In this document: positions 18,162-27,196 of the stretch, in pieces
Layout: every line of letters starts with the position of its first letter
Numbering within the stretch: position 1 is the stretch's first letter
Origin: Cupriavidus alkaliphilus
Lineage (GTDB): Bacteria > Pseudomonadota > Gammaproteobacteria > Burkholderiales > Burkholderiaceae
DNA length: 64,000 nucleotides
Assembly (NCBI RefSeq): GCF_900094595.1
Contig: NZ_FMAD01000006.1
Coordinates: forward strand, 347,923-411,922
Direction: 5' to 3'
Program-made: the position numbers and the translations under genes
The notes under the pieces: model-generated
The model's input: the letters and a program-made list of their open reading frames with translations, nothing else
Told to the model about the DNA's origin: nothing
Database searches by the model: none

Positions 18162-18914
18162 TCAGTAAGCGCCGGACAGCAGCGCGCCCGCGCCCGGCAC
18201 AACTGGCTGCAGATCCAGCGCGCGGAGCATCGCGTAGGTGGTAGCAATGGCGGCGGTGAGCACCGGCTTTCCGGTCATCGCCTCGACCCTCGCCACGGCC
18301 GGGAGCGACGGCATCTGCACGCAGGCAGACAGCACGATCACGTCGGCGTCGTGCGTGTTCATCTGCGCGACGATGCCCGGCAGGCGCGCGGGATCATGGC
18401 GGCCGACTTCCAGGTTGTCGGGAATTTCCAGCGCGCGGTAGTCCACGACTTCATAGCCCTCGTTGCGGATGTAGTCCACCACCAGTTCGGTCAGTGGCTT
18501 CATGTAGGGCGCGACCACCGCAATGCGCTTCGCGCCCATCACCTTGAGCGCATCCACCAGTGCGCCGGCACTGGTGATGACAGGGGCATCGCCGCCGTTG
18601 GCCGTGGTGTGCGCCTTCAGGCGCTGTTCGGACTGCCGGTGGTAGCCATGGCCCATCGCCATGATCGCGACCAGGCACGCATAGCCGAGCACGTCGACGC
18701 GGGCATCGCTTAGTTCCACCGCGCAGCGGTCGGACTCGGCATCCATTGCCGCCAGCTCTTCCTTGACCACCTTCTTCATCCGCATGCGGCTAGAGTGGAA
18801 GGTGAAGCGCTCCGGGCGGATCTGCTGGCGCGCCATCAGCATGGCGGGGATTTCGGTTTCCATCGTCGTGTTCGAACTGGGGACGATCTGGCCGATACGA
18901 AGGACTTTTTGCAT
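18162..18914 (-). CDS. picG: Maleate cis-trans isomerase
   Basis: The 250-residue member of the Asp/Glu racemase superfamily isomerises maleate to fumarate, the step that feeds the TCA cycle. The two catalytic cysteines are in GYACLVAIMAMG and VLSACVQMPSL. It is equivalent to NicE or PicG. The frame extends upstream to 19043, but MQKVLRIGQIVPSSN at 18914 is the family start. Unlike the A. faecalis arrangement as I recall it, the isomerase gene is inside the cluster here. Confidence 0.91.
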   Translation of the reverse strand: MQKVLRIGQIVPSSNTTMETEIPAMLMARQQIRPERFTFHSSRMRMKKVVKEELAAMDAESDRCAVELSDARVDVLGYACLVAIMAMGHGYHRQSEQRLKAHTTANGGDAPVITSAGALVDALKVMGAKRIAVVAPYMKPLTELVVDYIRNEGYEVVDYRALEIPDNLEVGRHDPARLPGIVAQMNTHDADVIVLSACVQMPSLPAVARVEAMTGKPVLTAAIATTYAMLRALDLQPVVPGAGALLSGAY

Positions 18915-18936
18915 TGGGGGTTCCCGGTGGGTGCGA

Positions 18937-19899
18937 TCAGAGCTTGAGCAAGCGTTGCGCGTTGCCGTGGCAGACCAGCGCGCGCGTGGTGTCGTCGAGC
19001 GGTGCGCTGTCGATGAACTTCGCGGCCGCTTCAGTGGATTCATAGGGATAGTCGACCGAGAACATCACCGCCTCCGGCCCCAGTTCGGCAATGGCGCCCA
19101 TCAGCGCGCCGTGCGAACACACGCCCGAGGTGGTGATGACAATATTGCTGCCGATGTACTCGGACGGCGCGCGCTCCAGCTTGACGCCGTGCGAATAGAC
19201 CGCGAAGCGGCTGTCAAAGCGCCAGCGCTGGTACGGCAGGCCCTCGCCCATATGTCCGAGGATCAGCTTCAGGCGCGGGAAGCGGTCGAACACGCCGCTG
19301 AACAACAGCCGCAGCGCATGCGATGCGGTTTCCACGCCCCACCCCCACGCCGCCCCGGCCAGCTCCGGATGACCTGCGAGCACTTGCGGCGACACGAAGG
19401 CATCGGTGGGATGCAGGTACATCGGCACATCCAGCGCCTGCATGCGCTCCCAAAAAAAGTCATAAGCAGGATCGTCGTAGTAGCGTCCATGCGTATGGCC
19501 GTTCACCAGCGAGCCCTTGAAGCCGAGCTGCTGCACGGCGCGCTCCAGTTCGGCCGCCGCCTGCCCGGGATCCTGCATCGGTAGCGCGGCAAAGCCGGCA
19601 TAGCGCGTCGGATGGCGGGCGATCTGCGCCGCCAGGAAGTCATTGCTCTCGCGTGCCCGCGCCAGCGCGAGGCCGGCATCAGGCTCGCCCTGCACGCCGG
19701 GGCCGGTTTGCGACAGCACGGTGATGTCGATGCCGCACCGGTCCATCTCGGCAAGCCGCTCTTCGTCGAAATCGGCAAGGCGGCGACCGAGCTCGGCGAA
19801 CACCGCCGCATCGATATGCTGCGTAAACCCCTTGGAATAAGCCTGGAAACCAGGGGTCATGAAATGCTCTTCCAGGGCGATCTTCTTCACGTAGTTCAT
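18937..19899 (-). CDS. picC: 3,6-dihydroxypicolinate decarboxylase (amidohydrolase-2 family)
   Basis: The 320-residue protein belongs to the ACMSD/gamma-resorcylate decarboxylase group: metal-site marks are ALEEHF at the N-terminus, MYLHPTDAF, LILGHMGEGLPY and FSVDYPYES. In picolinate degraders the PicC enzyme of this family turns 3,6-dihydroxypicolinate into 2,5-dihydroxypyridine, the substrate of PicD. A decarboxylase is not needed for nicotinate breakdown, so this gene argues for picolinate. The start at 19899 is chosen by homology, with AGGAG upstream; it is first in a five-gene minus-strand operon. Confidence 0.86.
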   Translation of the reverse strand: MNYVKKIALEEHFMTPGFQAYSKGFTQHIDAAVFAELGRRLADFDEERLAEMDRCGIDITVLSQTGPGVQGEPDAGLALARARESNDFLAAQIARHPTRYAGFAALPMQDPGQAAAELERAVQQLGFKGSLVNGHTHGRYYDDPAYDFFWERMQALDVPMYLHPTDAFVSPQVLAGHPELAGAAWGWGVETASHALRLLFSGVFDRFPRLKLILGHMGEGLPYQRWRFDSRFAVYSHGVKLERAPSEYIGSNIVITTSGVCSHGALMGAIAELGPEAVMFSVDYPYESTEAAAKFIDSAPLDDTTRALVCHGNAQRLLKL

Positions 19900-19981
19900 G
19901 CTGGTGGGGGCTCCTGATGGGTGGAATCGCTGCGTGCCGAGCTTGTCCCGCGTGCGCAAACGCGTTTGCCTCATTAATTGC

Positions 19982-19993
19982 TCAGTACACTGA
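19982..19993. promoter_or_regulatory. PicR-type operator box upstream of picC
   Basis: TCAGTACACTGA, a perfect TCAG-N4-CTGA palindrome, lies 83 bases upstream of the picC start. It is the box nearest to the lower-pathway operon within a 453-base divergent region. Confidence 0.78.
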
Positions 19994-20077
19994 TTAGTTT
20001 CGGATTCTAGTCAGCGACATTTCAAAAGTCCAGACGCGGCGCGAAGGGTTAACACCTATAACGATGCGCAAAGTCGC

Positions 20078-20112
20078 TCAGTACACTGATTCGCAGATGA
20101 TCAGTATGCTGA
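20078..20112. promoter_or_regulatory. Paired PicR-type operator boxes in the picC/MHS intergenic region
   Basis: Two perfect boxes, TCAGTACACTGA at 20078-20089 and TCAGTATGCTGA at 20101-20112, are 23 bases apart from start to start, about two helical turns. Such spacing suits side-by-side binding of two MarR-type dimers on one face of the DNA. Confidence 0.75.
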
Positions 20113-20194
20113 CGATATGAAATAACCGTTTAAATCGGGCTTTCCGGCGCCTTTGCAAGACAGCGGGCGGCGCCGGCACTGGCCCGCATTTTGC

Positions 20195-20226
20195 TCAGCA
20201 TACTGCGCTTCTCATCAGCATACTGA
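20195..20226. promoter_or_regulatory. Paired PicR-type operator boxes upstream of the MHS transporter
   Basis: TCAGCATACTGC at 20195-20206 (one mismatch in the last base) and the perfect TCAGCATACTGA at 20215-20226 lie 20 bases apart, 127 bases or more before the transporter start. With the three boxes nearer picC, the 453-base gap between 19899 and 20353 holds five boxes and no gene that I can see. Confidence 0.72.
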
Positions 20227-20352
20227 CTGATGCACCGGCAGCATGCAGCGCTGCACAGCGGCAAGCCATGAACTCGCCGCGCCACTGGCGCCTGCACCAC
20301 CGGGAAGCAAAGAAACAACAGAGACAACGGCCTGACCAAGAGGACCCCCGCC

Positions 20353-21957
20353 ATGACGATCAGCCTGACCCGCGCCGAGACACGCGCCCACGCCTCCGGC
20401 ATGACTGCTGAAGAACGCAAGGTCATCCTTGCCTCATCCTTCGGCGCCCTGATGGAGTGGTATGACTTCTACATCTACGCGGCGCTGGCCGTGTACTTCG
20501 GTGCTTTATTCTTTCCGCCGGGCAACGAAACAGCCGCCTTCCTGGCGAGCCTGGCCACCTTTGGCGCCGGCTTCCTGATCCGCCCCGTAGGCGCGCTGCT
20601 GTTCGGGCGCCTGGGCGACCTGATCGGCCGCAAGTACACCTTCCTGGTCACCATCCTGCTGATGGGGGTGGCCACGGTGGGCGTGGGCGTGCTGCCGACG
20701 TACCAGCAGATCGGCATCACCGCCACGGTGCTGCTGGTCCTGTTGCGGCTGCTGCAGGGCCTGGCCCTTGGCGGCGAAGTGGGCGGCGCGGTCACGTACG
20801 TCGCCGAGCACTCGCCGGCAAGCAAGCGGGGCCTCTACACCAGCTCGCTGCAGACCACCGCCACCCTGGGGCTGCTGGCCTCTCTGTTCGTGGTGTATCT
20901 GCTCAAGACCTTCCTGACTGAGGCGGAATTCCGCGCGTGGGGCTGGCGCATCCCGTTCATCGTGTCGCTGGTCATGCTGGTGATCTCGGTGTACATCCGC
21001 GGCAAGTTGCATGAATCGCCGGTGTTCGCGCGCATGAAGGCGGGCAATGCCACCTCGAAGTCCCCCATCCGCGAGAGTTTCACTCAGTGGAAAAACCTGA
21101 AGTCGGTGCTGCTGCTGTTCGTGGTGGCCGCCGGGCTTGGCGCGATCTTCGGCACCGGCCACTTCTACAGCATGTTCTTCCTCAACAAGACGCTGCAGGT
21201 GCCGATCGAAACCGTGCACAAGCTGATCGCGATCGCACTGGTGGTAGCCACGCCGTGCTACCTGTTCTTCGGCTGGCTGTCGGATCGTATCGGCCGCAAG
21301 TACATCATGATGGCGGCGTGCCTGCTGGCTGCGCTATGCACCCAGCCGGTGTTCAAGGGACTGACCCACTACGCCAATCCGGCGCTGGAGCAGTTCCAGC
21401 GGCAAGGCACGGTGCAGGTGACCGCTGGCGACTGCAAGGCGCGCCTGTTCGGCGAACCGGTGTCGGCCTGCGACAAGATCCGGGGCTACCTGACCGACCT
21501 CGGCGTTGGCTACACCTTCGTGCCGGCCAGCGGCCCGGCCCAGGCGGAAGTGCGGATCGGCGAGCGCACGCTGCAGGGCTTCGACCGCGCCGCCATCAAG
21601 GGCGCACTGATCGAGGCCGGCTGGCCGGAGCGCGCCGATCCGGCCAGCATGAATACGCCGATGGTGTTCATATTGCTGCTGGTGCCGATCCTGTTCCTGG
21701 CCATGGTCTATGGCCCGATGGCCGCCTTCATGGTCGAGCTGTTCCCGGCGAGGGTGCGCTACACCTCGCTGTCGCTGCCCTTCCACCTTGGTGCGGGCTG
21801 GGTTGGCGGCATGCTGTCGTTCGTGGTCACGGCAATGAACGTGTCCAGCGGCGACGTGTACTTTGGCCTGTGGTATCCGGTGGTCATCGCCGGCCTCGCC
21901 TTCGTCATCGGCATGGTGTTCGTGCCGGAGACGCGCGGGCGCGATCTTTCCACTTGA
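20353..21957 (+). CDS. MHS-family (metabolite:H+ symporter) MFS transporter, probable picolinate uptake
   Basis: The 534-residue protein has 12 predicted helices and MFS/MHS marks such as MEWYDFYIYAALAVYFGALF near the N-terminus, GRLGDLIGRKYTF after helix 2 and RLLQGLALGGEVGGA. MHS proteins take up organic acids with protons. Between helices 9 and 10 is an extra loop of about 95 residues, predicted periplasmic, holding two Cys (GDCKARLF and VSACDKIRG). It is divergent from picC across the operator-rich region, so picolinate or a related pyridine acid is the likely cargo. Confidence 0.84.
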   Translation: MTISLTRAETRAHASGMTAEERKVILASSFGALMEWYDFYIYAALAVYFGALFFPPGNETAAFLASLATFGAGFLIRPVGALLFGRLGDLIGRKYTFLVTILLMGVATVGVGVLPTYQQIGITATVLLVLLRLLQGLALGGEVGGAVTYVAEHSPASKRGLYTSSLQTTATLGLLASLFVVYLLKTFLTEAEFRAWGWRIPFIVSLVMLVISVYIRGKLHESPVFARMKAGNATSKSPIRESFTQWKNLKSVLLLFVVAAGLGAIFGTGHFYSMFFLNKTLQVPIETVHKLIAIALVVATPCYLFFGWLSDRIGRKYIMMAACLLAALCTQPVFKGLTHYANPALEQFQRQGTVQVTAGDCKARLFGEPVSACDKIRGYLTDLGVGYTFVPASGPAQAEVRIGERTLQGFDRAAIKGALIEAGWPERADPASMNTPMVFILLLVPILFLAMVYGPMAAFMVELFPARVRYTSLSLPFHLGAGWVGGMLSFVVTAMNVSSGDVYFGLWYPVVIAGLAFVIGMVFVPETRGRDLST

Positions 21958-21980
21958 GCACTGCCACCCGGTGCACTTGC

Positions 21981-22004
21981 AGGGCGGAGGAATCCGCCCT
22001 TTTC
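21981..22004 (+). terminator. Intrinsic terminator after the MHS transporter
   Basis: AGGGCGGA at 21981-21988 pairs with TCCGCCCT at 21993-22000 around a 4-base loop and is followed by TTT. It separates the MHS gene from the ABC importer, which has its own box at 22017. Confidence 0.75.
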
Positions 22005-22016
22005 ATGGGCATATAT

Positions 22017-22028
22017 TCAGCATACTGA
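22017..22028. promoter_or_regulatory. PicR-type operator box upstream of the ABC importer
   Basis: TCAGCATACTGA, a perfect palindrome, lies 96 bases upstream of the binding-protein start. TATATT at 22012-22017 touches its left edge and could be the -10 element, so the repressor would block polymerase directly. Confidence 0.75.
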
Positions 22029-22123
22029 ATTATTTACCGCGCGAGCGCAGCGATGGCGCCCGCGGCGGGCGAATGCAGCCATCGCCAACTTCCATCCCTT
22101 CGCGCAGACAACCTGGAGCCCCC

Positions 22124-23341
22124 ATGTCCACCTCTCGCATCCTCCGCACCCTTGCCGCGTCATCCGCCGTGCTCGGCCTGGCGCAGGCCACGCCCGCCCT
22201 GGCCGACGCCAGCGGCGTGAAGATCGGCGTCATCACCGATATGTCCGGCTCCTATGCCGACCTGTCCGGCAAGGGCTCCGTCGTCGCCGCCCAGATGGCC
22301 GTCGAGGAGTTCGGCGGCAAGGCGCTGGGCAAGCCCGTCACGGTGCTGTCAGCCGATCACCAGAACAAGGCCGATATCGCCTCGTCGCTGGCGCGCCGCT
22401 GGTTCGATACCGACGGCGTCGACATGGTGATCGACTTCCCCAACTCATCGACGGCGCTGGCTGTGCAGGAAGTGGCGCGCCAGAAGCAGAAGATCGACAT
22501 CGTCTCCACCGGCGGTGCCATGGCGCTGACCAACCAGAATTGCTCGCCCACGGGATTCCACTGGGCCTGGGACACATACTCCGTGTCTTATCCGCTGGTC
22601 CGCCGCCTGATCGACCAGGGCCGCAACAGCTGGTACTACATCACGGTGGACTACGCCTTTGGCCAGTCGCTGGAGGCCGACTTCCGCAAGGCCGTGGATG
22701 CCGGCGGCGGCAAGAACGTGGGCAGCACGCGCCATCCGCTCAATGCCAGCGACTTCAGCAGCCCGGTGGTTGCGGCGTCGGCGTCCAAGGCCAAGGTGGT
22801 GGTGCTGGCCAATGCCGGCAATGACATGATCAACGGCGTCAAGGCGGCCGGCGAGTTCGGCCTGATCAAGTCGGGCCAGACGGTGATCACGCCGTCCACC
22901 TTCATCACCGATCTCAAGAGCCTGGGATTGCCCGCCGCGCAGGGCCTCACCTACGTCGATCCGTTCAGGCTCGACCTCGACGCGAAGTCGAAGGACTTCG
23001 TCGAGCGCTATTTCAAGCGCCACAAGGCATATCCCACCCATGGGCAGATCGGTGTCTACTCGGGCGTGCTGCACTACCTGAAGTCCGTGGAAGCCGCCAA
23101 GACCGTCGAGGGGCCCGCGGTGGCGGACAAGATGCGCGCGCTGCCCGTCAACGACGCCTTCGTGCGCAATGGCAAGGTCCGGATCGATGGGCGCATGGTG
23201 CACGACATGTACCTGGCCCAGGCCAAGTCGCCGGCGGAATCGAAAGGCGCGTGGGACCTGGTCAAGTACATCGGCACGATCCCTGGCGACGAAGCCTTCC
23301 GTCCCCTCTCCGCCAGCGAATGCCCGCTGGTCAAGAAGTGA
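22124..23341 (+). CDS. ABC transporter substrate-binding protein (Leu/Ile/Val-binding type)
   Basis: The 405-residue protein has a Sec signal peptide (residues 1 to about 28, cleavage near ALADASG) followed by a type I periplasmic-binding fold (KIGVITDMSGSYADLSGKG). These LivK-like proteins often bind aromatic or heterocyclic acids in catabolic clusters. It is first of five genes that form a full importer. The start at 22124 fits the signal peptide; the open frame runs further upstream. Picolinate as ligand is inferred from its operator and cluster. Confidence 0.85.
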   Translation: MSTSRILRTLAASSAVLGLAQATPALADASGVKIGVITDMSGSYADLSGKGSVVAAQMAVEEFGGKALGKPVTVLSADHQNKADIASSLARRWFDTDGVDMVIDFPNSSTALAVQEVARQKQKIDIVSTGGAMALTNQNCSPTGFHWAWDTYSVSYPLVRRLIDQGRNSWYYITVDYAFGQSLEADFRKAVDAGGGKNVGSTRHPLNASDFSSPVVAASASKAKVVVLANAGNDMINGVKAAGEFGLIKSGQTVITPSTFITDLKSLGLPAAQGLTYVDPFRLDLDAKSKDFVERYFKRHKAYPTHGQIGVYSGVLHYLKSVEAAKTVEGPAVADKMRALPVNDAFVRNGKVRIDGRMVHDMYLAQAKSPAESKGAWDLVKYIGTIPGDEAFRPLSASECPLVKK

Positions 23342-23349
23342 GCGCGCCC

Positions 23350-24119
23350 ATGCCTGAGCAAGACGTGATCCTGCGCACGCAGGGGCTGACCAAGGCGTTC
23401 AAGGGCTTTACCGCCGTCAGCGATGTCAGCCTGTCCGTGCGGAGAGGCTCGATCCATGCGTTGATCGGTCCCAACGGCGCTGGCAAGACCACCTGCTTCA
23501 ATCTGCTGACCAAGTTCCACGCACCGTCGTCCGGCGCCATCCATTTCAACGGTGCCGACATCACCGCGCTGCGGCCGGCGCAGATCGCTCGCATGGGCGT
23601 GATCCGCTCGTTCCAGATTTCGGCGGTGTTCCCGCAGCTGACCGTGCTGGAGAACGTGCGCATCGCGCTGCAGCGCAAGCTGGGCACGTCGTGGCATTTC
23701 TGGCGCGGCAGGCGCTCGCTGTCGCGGCTGGATGCGCGCGCCATGGAACTGCTGGATGACGTGGGCCTTGCCGGCTTCGCGCATCTCGGCACGGCCGAAC
23801 TGGCCTACGGCCGCAAGCGCGCGCTGGAGCTGGCCACCACGCTCGCCACCGATCCCGAACTGATGCTGCTGGACGAGCCCACGCAAGGCATGGGCCATGA
23901 AGACGTCGAGACCGTGACGGCGCTGATCAAGCGCGTGTCGGCGGGACGGACCGTGCTGATGGTGGAGCACAACATGAGCGTGGTGTCGTCGATCGTCGAT
24001 CGCATCACGGTGCTGCAGCGCGGCGCCGTGCTGGCCGAGGGCACGTATGAGGAGATCTCGCGCAACCCGCAGGTGAAGGAAGCCTATATGGGAACTACGG
24101 AAGACCAGCAGGAGGCCGC

Positions 24120-24123
<4 letters not shown>
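23350..24123 (+). CDS. LivG-type ABC ATPase
   Basis: The 257-residue ATPase energises the importer. Walker A is GPNGAGKTT (residues 40-48), Walker B is LMLLDEPTQGM, and the signature is read as LAYGRKR, a variant of the common LSYGQQR of this family. It starts 8 bases after the binding-protein gene and its stop overlaps the start of the second ATPase at 24120. Confidence 0.9.
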
Positions 24124-24857
<734 letters not shown>

Positions 24858-24869
24858 GGAGACCTTGTC

Positions 24870-25754
24870 ATGGAATTGTTTGGAGTGCCCCTGCCCGCGC
24901 TGCTGAGCCAGCTGCTGCTGGGGCTGGTCAACGGATCGTTCTACGCGATCCTGAGCCTGGGGCTGGCCGTGATCTTCGGCCTGCTCAACGTGATCAATTT
25001 CGCCCATGGCGCGTTGTTCATGCTGGGCGCTGTGCTGGCGTGGATGGGCCTGAACTACCTTGGGATCAACTACTGGCTGATGCTGCTGCTGGCGCCGCTG
25101 GCGGCCGGCGCGCTGGGCGTGGTGCTGGAGCGCACCATGCTGCGCCACCTGTACCGCTTCGACCACCTCTATGGGCTGCTGCTGACGCTCGGCATCTGCC
25201 TGCTGATCGAAGGCTTGCTGCGCTCGGTCTATGGCGTCTCCGGCCTGCCCTACCCCACGCCGGAGGCGTTGACCGGCGTCAGCCAGCTGGGCTTCATGGT
25301 GCTGCCCAACTACCGCGCCTGGGTGGTGCTGGCCTCGCTGACGGTGTGCTTTGCCACCTGGTTCATGATCGAGAAGACCCGGCTGGGCGCCTACCTGCGC
25401 GCCGGCACCGAGAATCCGCGCATGGTCGAGGCCTTCGGCGTCAACGTGCCGCTGCTGGTAACCCTGACCTATGCCTTTGGCGTAGGCCTGGCGGCGCTTG
25501 CGGGTGTGCTCGCCGCGCCAGTCATGCAGGTGTCGCCGCTGATGGGGCAGAACCTGATCATCACGGTGTTCGCGGTGGTGGTGATCGGCGGCATGGGGTC
25601 GATCCTCGGCTCGATCTTTACCGGCCTGGGGCTGGGTGTGTTCGAAGGCATCACCAAGGTCTATTACCCCGAAGCTTCAGCGACCGTAGTCTTTGTCGCC
25701 ATGGTCTGCGTGCTGCTGGTGCGACCGGCCGGCCTGTTTGGAAAGGAGAAATGA
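24870..25754 (+). CDS. LivH-type ABC permease
   Basis: The 294-residue membrane protein has about eight helices and the LivH pattern GLVNGSFYAILSLGLAVIFG at its N-terminus. It forms the channel with the LivM-type protein encoded next, whose ATG overlaps its stop (ATGA at 25751-25754). It follows the LivF gene by 12 bases. Confidence 0.9.
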   Translation: MELFGVPLPALLSQLLLGLVNGSFYAILSLGLAVIFGLLNVINFAHGALFMLGAVLAWMGLNYLGINYWLMLLLAPLAAGALGVVLERTMLRHLYRFDHLYGLLLTLGICLLIEGLLRSVYGVSGLPYPTPEALTGVSQLGFMVLPNYRAWVVLASLTVCFATWFMIEKTRLGAYLRAGTENPRMVEAFGVNVPLLVTLTYAFGVGLAALAGVLAAPVMQVSPLMGQNLIITVFAVVVIGGMGSILGSIFTGLGLGVFEGITKVYYPEASATVVFVAMVCVLLVRPAGLFGKEK

Positions 25755-26797
25755 TGGCAAGCCCCACTTACGCAACGCGGCCGCTGCTCGCGTACGGACT
25801 ACTGCTGGCTGCCCTGCTGCTCGCGCCCTGGCTGGGCGCCTACCCGGTACTGGTGATGAAGCTGCTGTGCTTCGCGCTGTTTGCCTGCGCCTTCAACCTG
25901 CTGCTGGGCTATACCGGGCTGGTGTCCTTCGGCCATGCCGCCTTCTTCGGCGGCGCGGCCTATGCCTGTGGCTACGCGATGAAATCGCTGCAGCTTCCGC
26001 CGGAACTGGCCTTGCTGGCCGGCACTGCATTCGGCGCCCTGCTGGGGCTGGTGTTCGGCGCGCTGGCGATCCGCCGCCAGGGTATCTACTTCGCCATGAT
26101 CACGCTGGCGCTGGCGCAGATGTTCTACTTCTTCTGCCTGCAGGCACCAGTGACCGGGGGCGAAGATGGCATGCAGGCGGTACCGCGCGGCGAACTGCTC
26201 GGCGTGCTGCCGCTGGCGTCCGACCACACCATGTACTACGTCGTGCTGGCGATCACGGTCGCGGCCTTCCTTGCCATCATGCGTATCGTCAACTCGCCCT
26301 TCGGACAGATCCTGCGGGCGATCAAGGAGAACGAGCCGCGCGCCGTCTCGCTGGGCTATGACGCGGACCGGTTCAAGCTGCTGGCGTTCGTGCTGTCGTC
26401 GGCGCTGGCGGGGCTGGCGGGTGCGCTCAAGACACTGGTGCTGGGCTTCGCCACGCTGACCGATGTGCACTGGATGATGTCGGGCTCCGTGATCCTGATG
26501 ACGCTGGTCGGTGGCATGGGAACCCTGTCCGGCCCGCTGGTCGGCGCGCTGGTCATTGTCGCGCTGGAGAACAAGCTGGGGGATGCGGGCAATGCGCTGG
26601 CGGAGATGACCGGGATCGGCTGGTTCGATACGCTGGGCGAGTCGGTCAGCATGGTGACCGGGCTGATCTTCGTGGTCTGCGTGCTGACTTTCCGCCGCGG
26701 CATCATGGGCGAGATCCTGGCGCGGTGGCAGGCACGTCCCACGCTGCGGCGCAGTGCCGCGCCCACGCCCGGGACGGCGCGCACCAGTCAGGGTTAA
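25751..26797 (+). CDS. LivM-type ABC permease
   Basis: The 348-residue membrane protein shows the LivM marks LLLGYTGLVSFGHAAFFGGA and GPLVGALVIVALENKLGD. It completes a five-gene importer (binding protein, two ATPases, two permeases). A 24-base gap then leads to the two operator boxes of the PicB operon. Confidence 0.9.
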   Translation: MMASPTYATRPLLAYGLLLAALLLAPWLGAYPVLVMKLLCFALFACAFNLLLGYTGLVSFGHAAFFGGAAYACGYAMKSLQLPPELALLAGTAFGALLGLVFGALAIRRQGIYFAMITLALAQMFYFFCLQAPVTGGEDGMQAVPRGELLGVLPLASDHTMYYVVLAITVAAFLAIMRIVNSPFGQILRAIKENEPRAVSLGYDADRFKLLAFVLSSALAGLAGALKTLVLGFATLTDVHWMMSGSVILMTLVGGMGTLSGPLVGALVIVALENKLGDAGNALAEMTGIGWFDTLGESVSMVTGLIFVVCVLTFRRGIMGEILARWQARPTLRRSAAPTPGTARTSQG

Positions 26798-26821
26798 CGA
26801 GGATTCTTCGCGCCACGAACA

Positions 26822-26855
26822 TCAGTACACTGATCTTATATGATCAGTGTACTGA
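26822..26855. promoter_or_regulatory. Paired PicR-type operator boxes upstream of the PicB operon
   Basis: Two perfect boxes, TCAGTACACTGA at 26822-26833 and TCAGTGTACTGA at 26844-26855, are 22 bases apart. TTATAT at 26836-26841 lies between them and is a likely -10 element. The first gene starts at 26880. Confidence 0.8.
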
Positions 26856-26879
26856 CAAATTAGATTCACGGAGAGAACC

Positions 26880-27185
26880 ATGGCATGGATTCACATCGAT
26901 GCGGCCAACACGCTGCAGAACGACGAGGTGATGCCGCTGACGCTGGGCGATCGCCAGCTTGCCGTCTATCGCAGCGATGACGCGTACTTTGTCACCGACA
27001 ACGTCTGCACGCACCAGTATGCCCTGCTGTCGGATGGCTATCTGGAGGACGGCTGCATCGAATGCCCGCTGCACCAGGCCCGCTTCGACATCCGCACCGG
27101 CAAGGCGATGTGCGCGCCCGCCACCGGCGATATCCGCACCTACCCGGTCAAGATCGAAGACAGCCGGGTGTGGGTCGAGCTGTAA
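26880..27185 (+). CDS. PicB component: Rieske-type ferredoxin
   Basis: The 101-residue protein is a small Rieske [2Fe-2S] ferredoxin with ligand motifs CTHQ (Cys, His) and CPLHQ (Cys, His). It should carry electrons from the reductase encoded next to the terminal oxygenase. It is first of four oxygenase-component genes with a good ribosome site (GGAGAGAACC). The set corresponds to the four-component 6-hydroxypicolinate 3-monooxygenase PicB described in A. faecalis. Confidence 0.88.
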   Translation: MAWIHIDAANTLQNDEVMPLTLGDRQLAVYRSDDAYFVTDNVCTHQYALLSDGYLEDGCIECPLHQARFDIRTGKAMCAPATGDIRTYPVKIEDSRVWVEL

Positions 27186-27196
27186 GGGAGCCAGTC

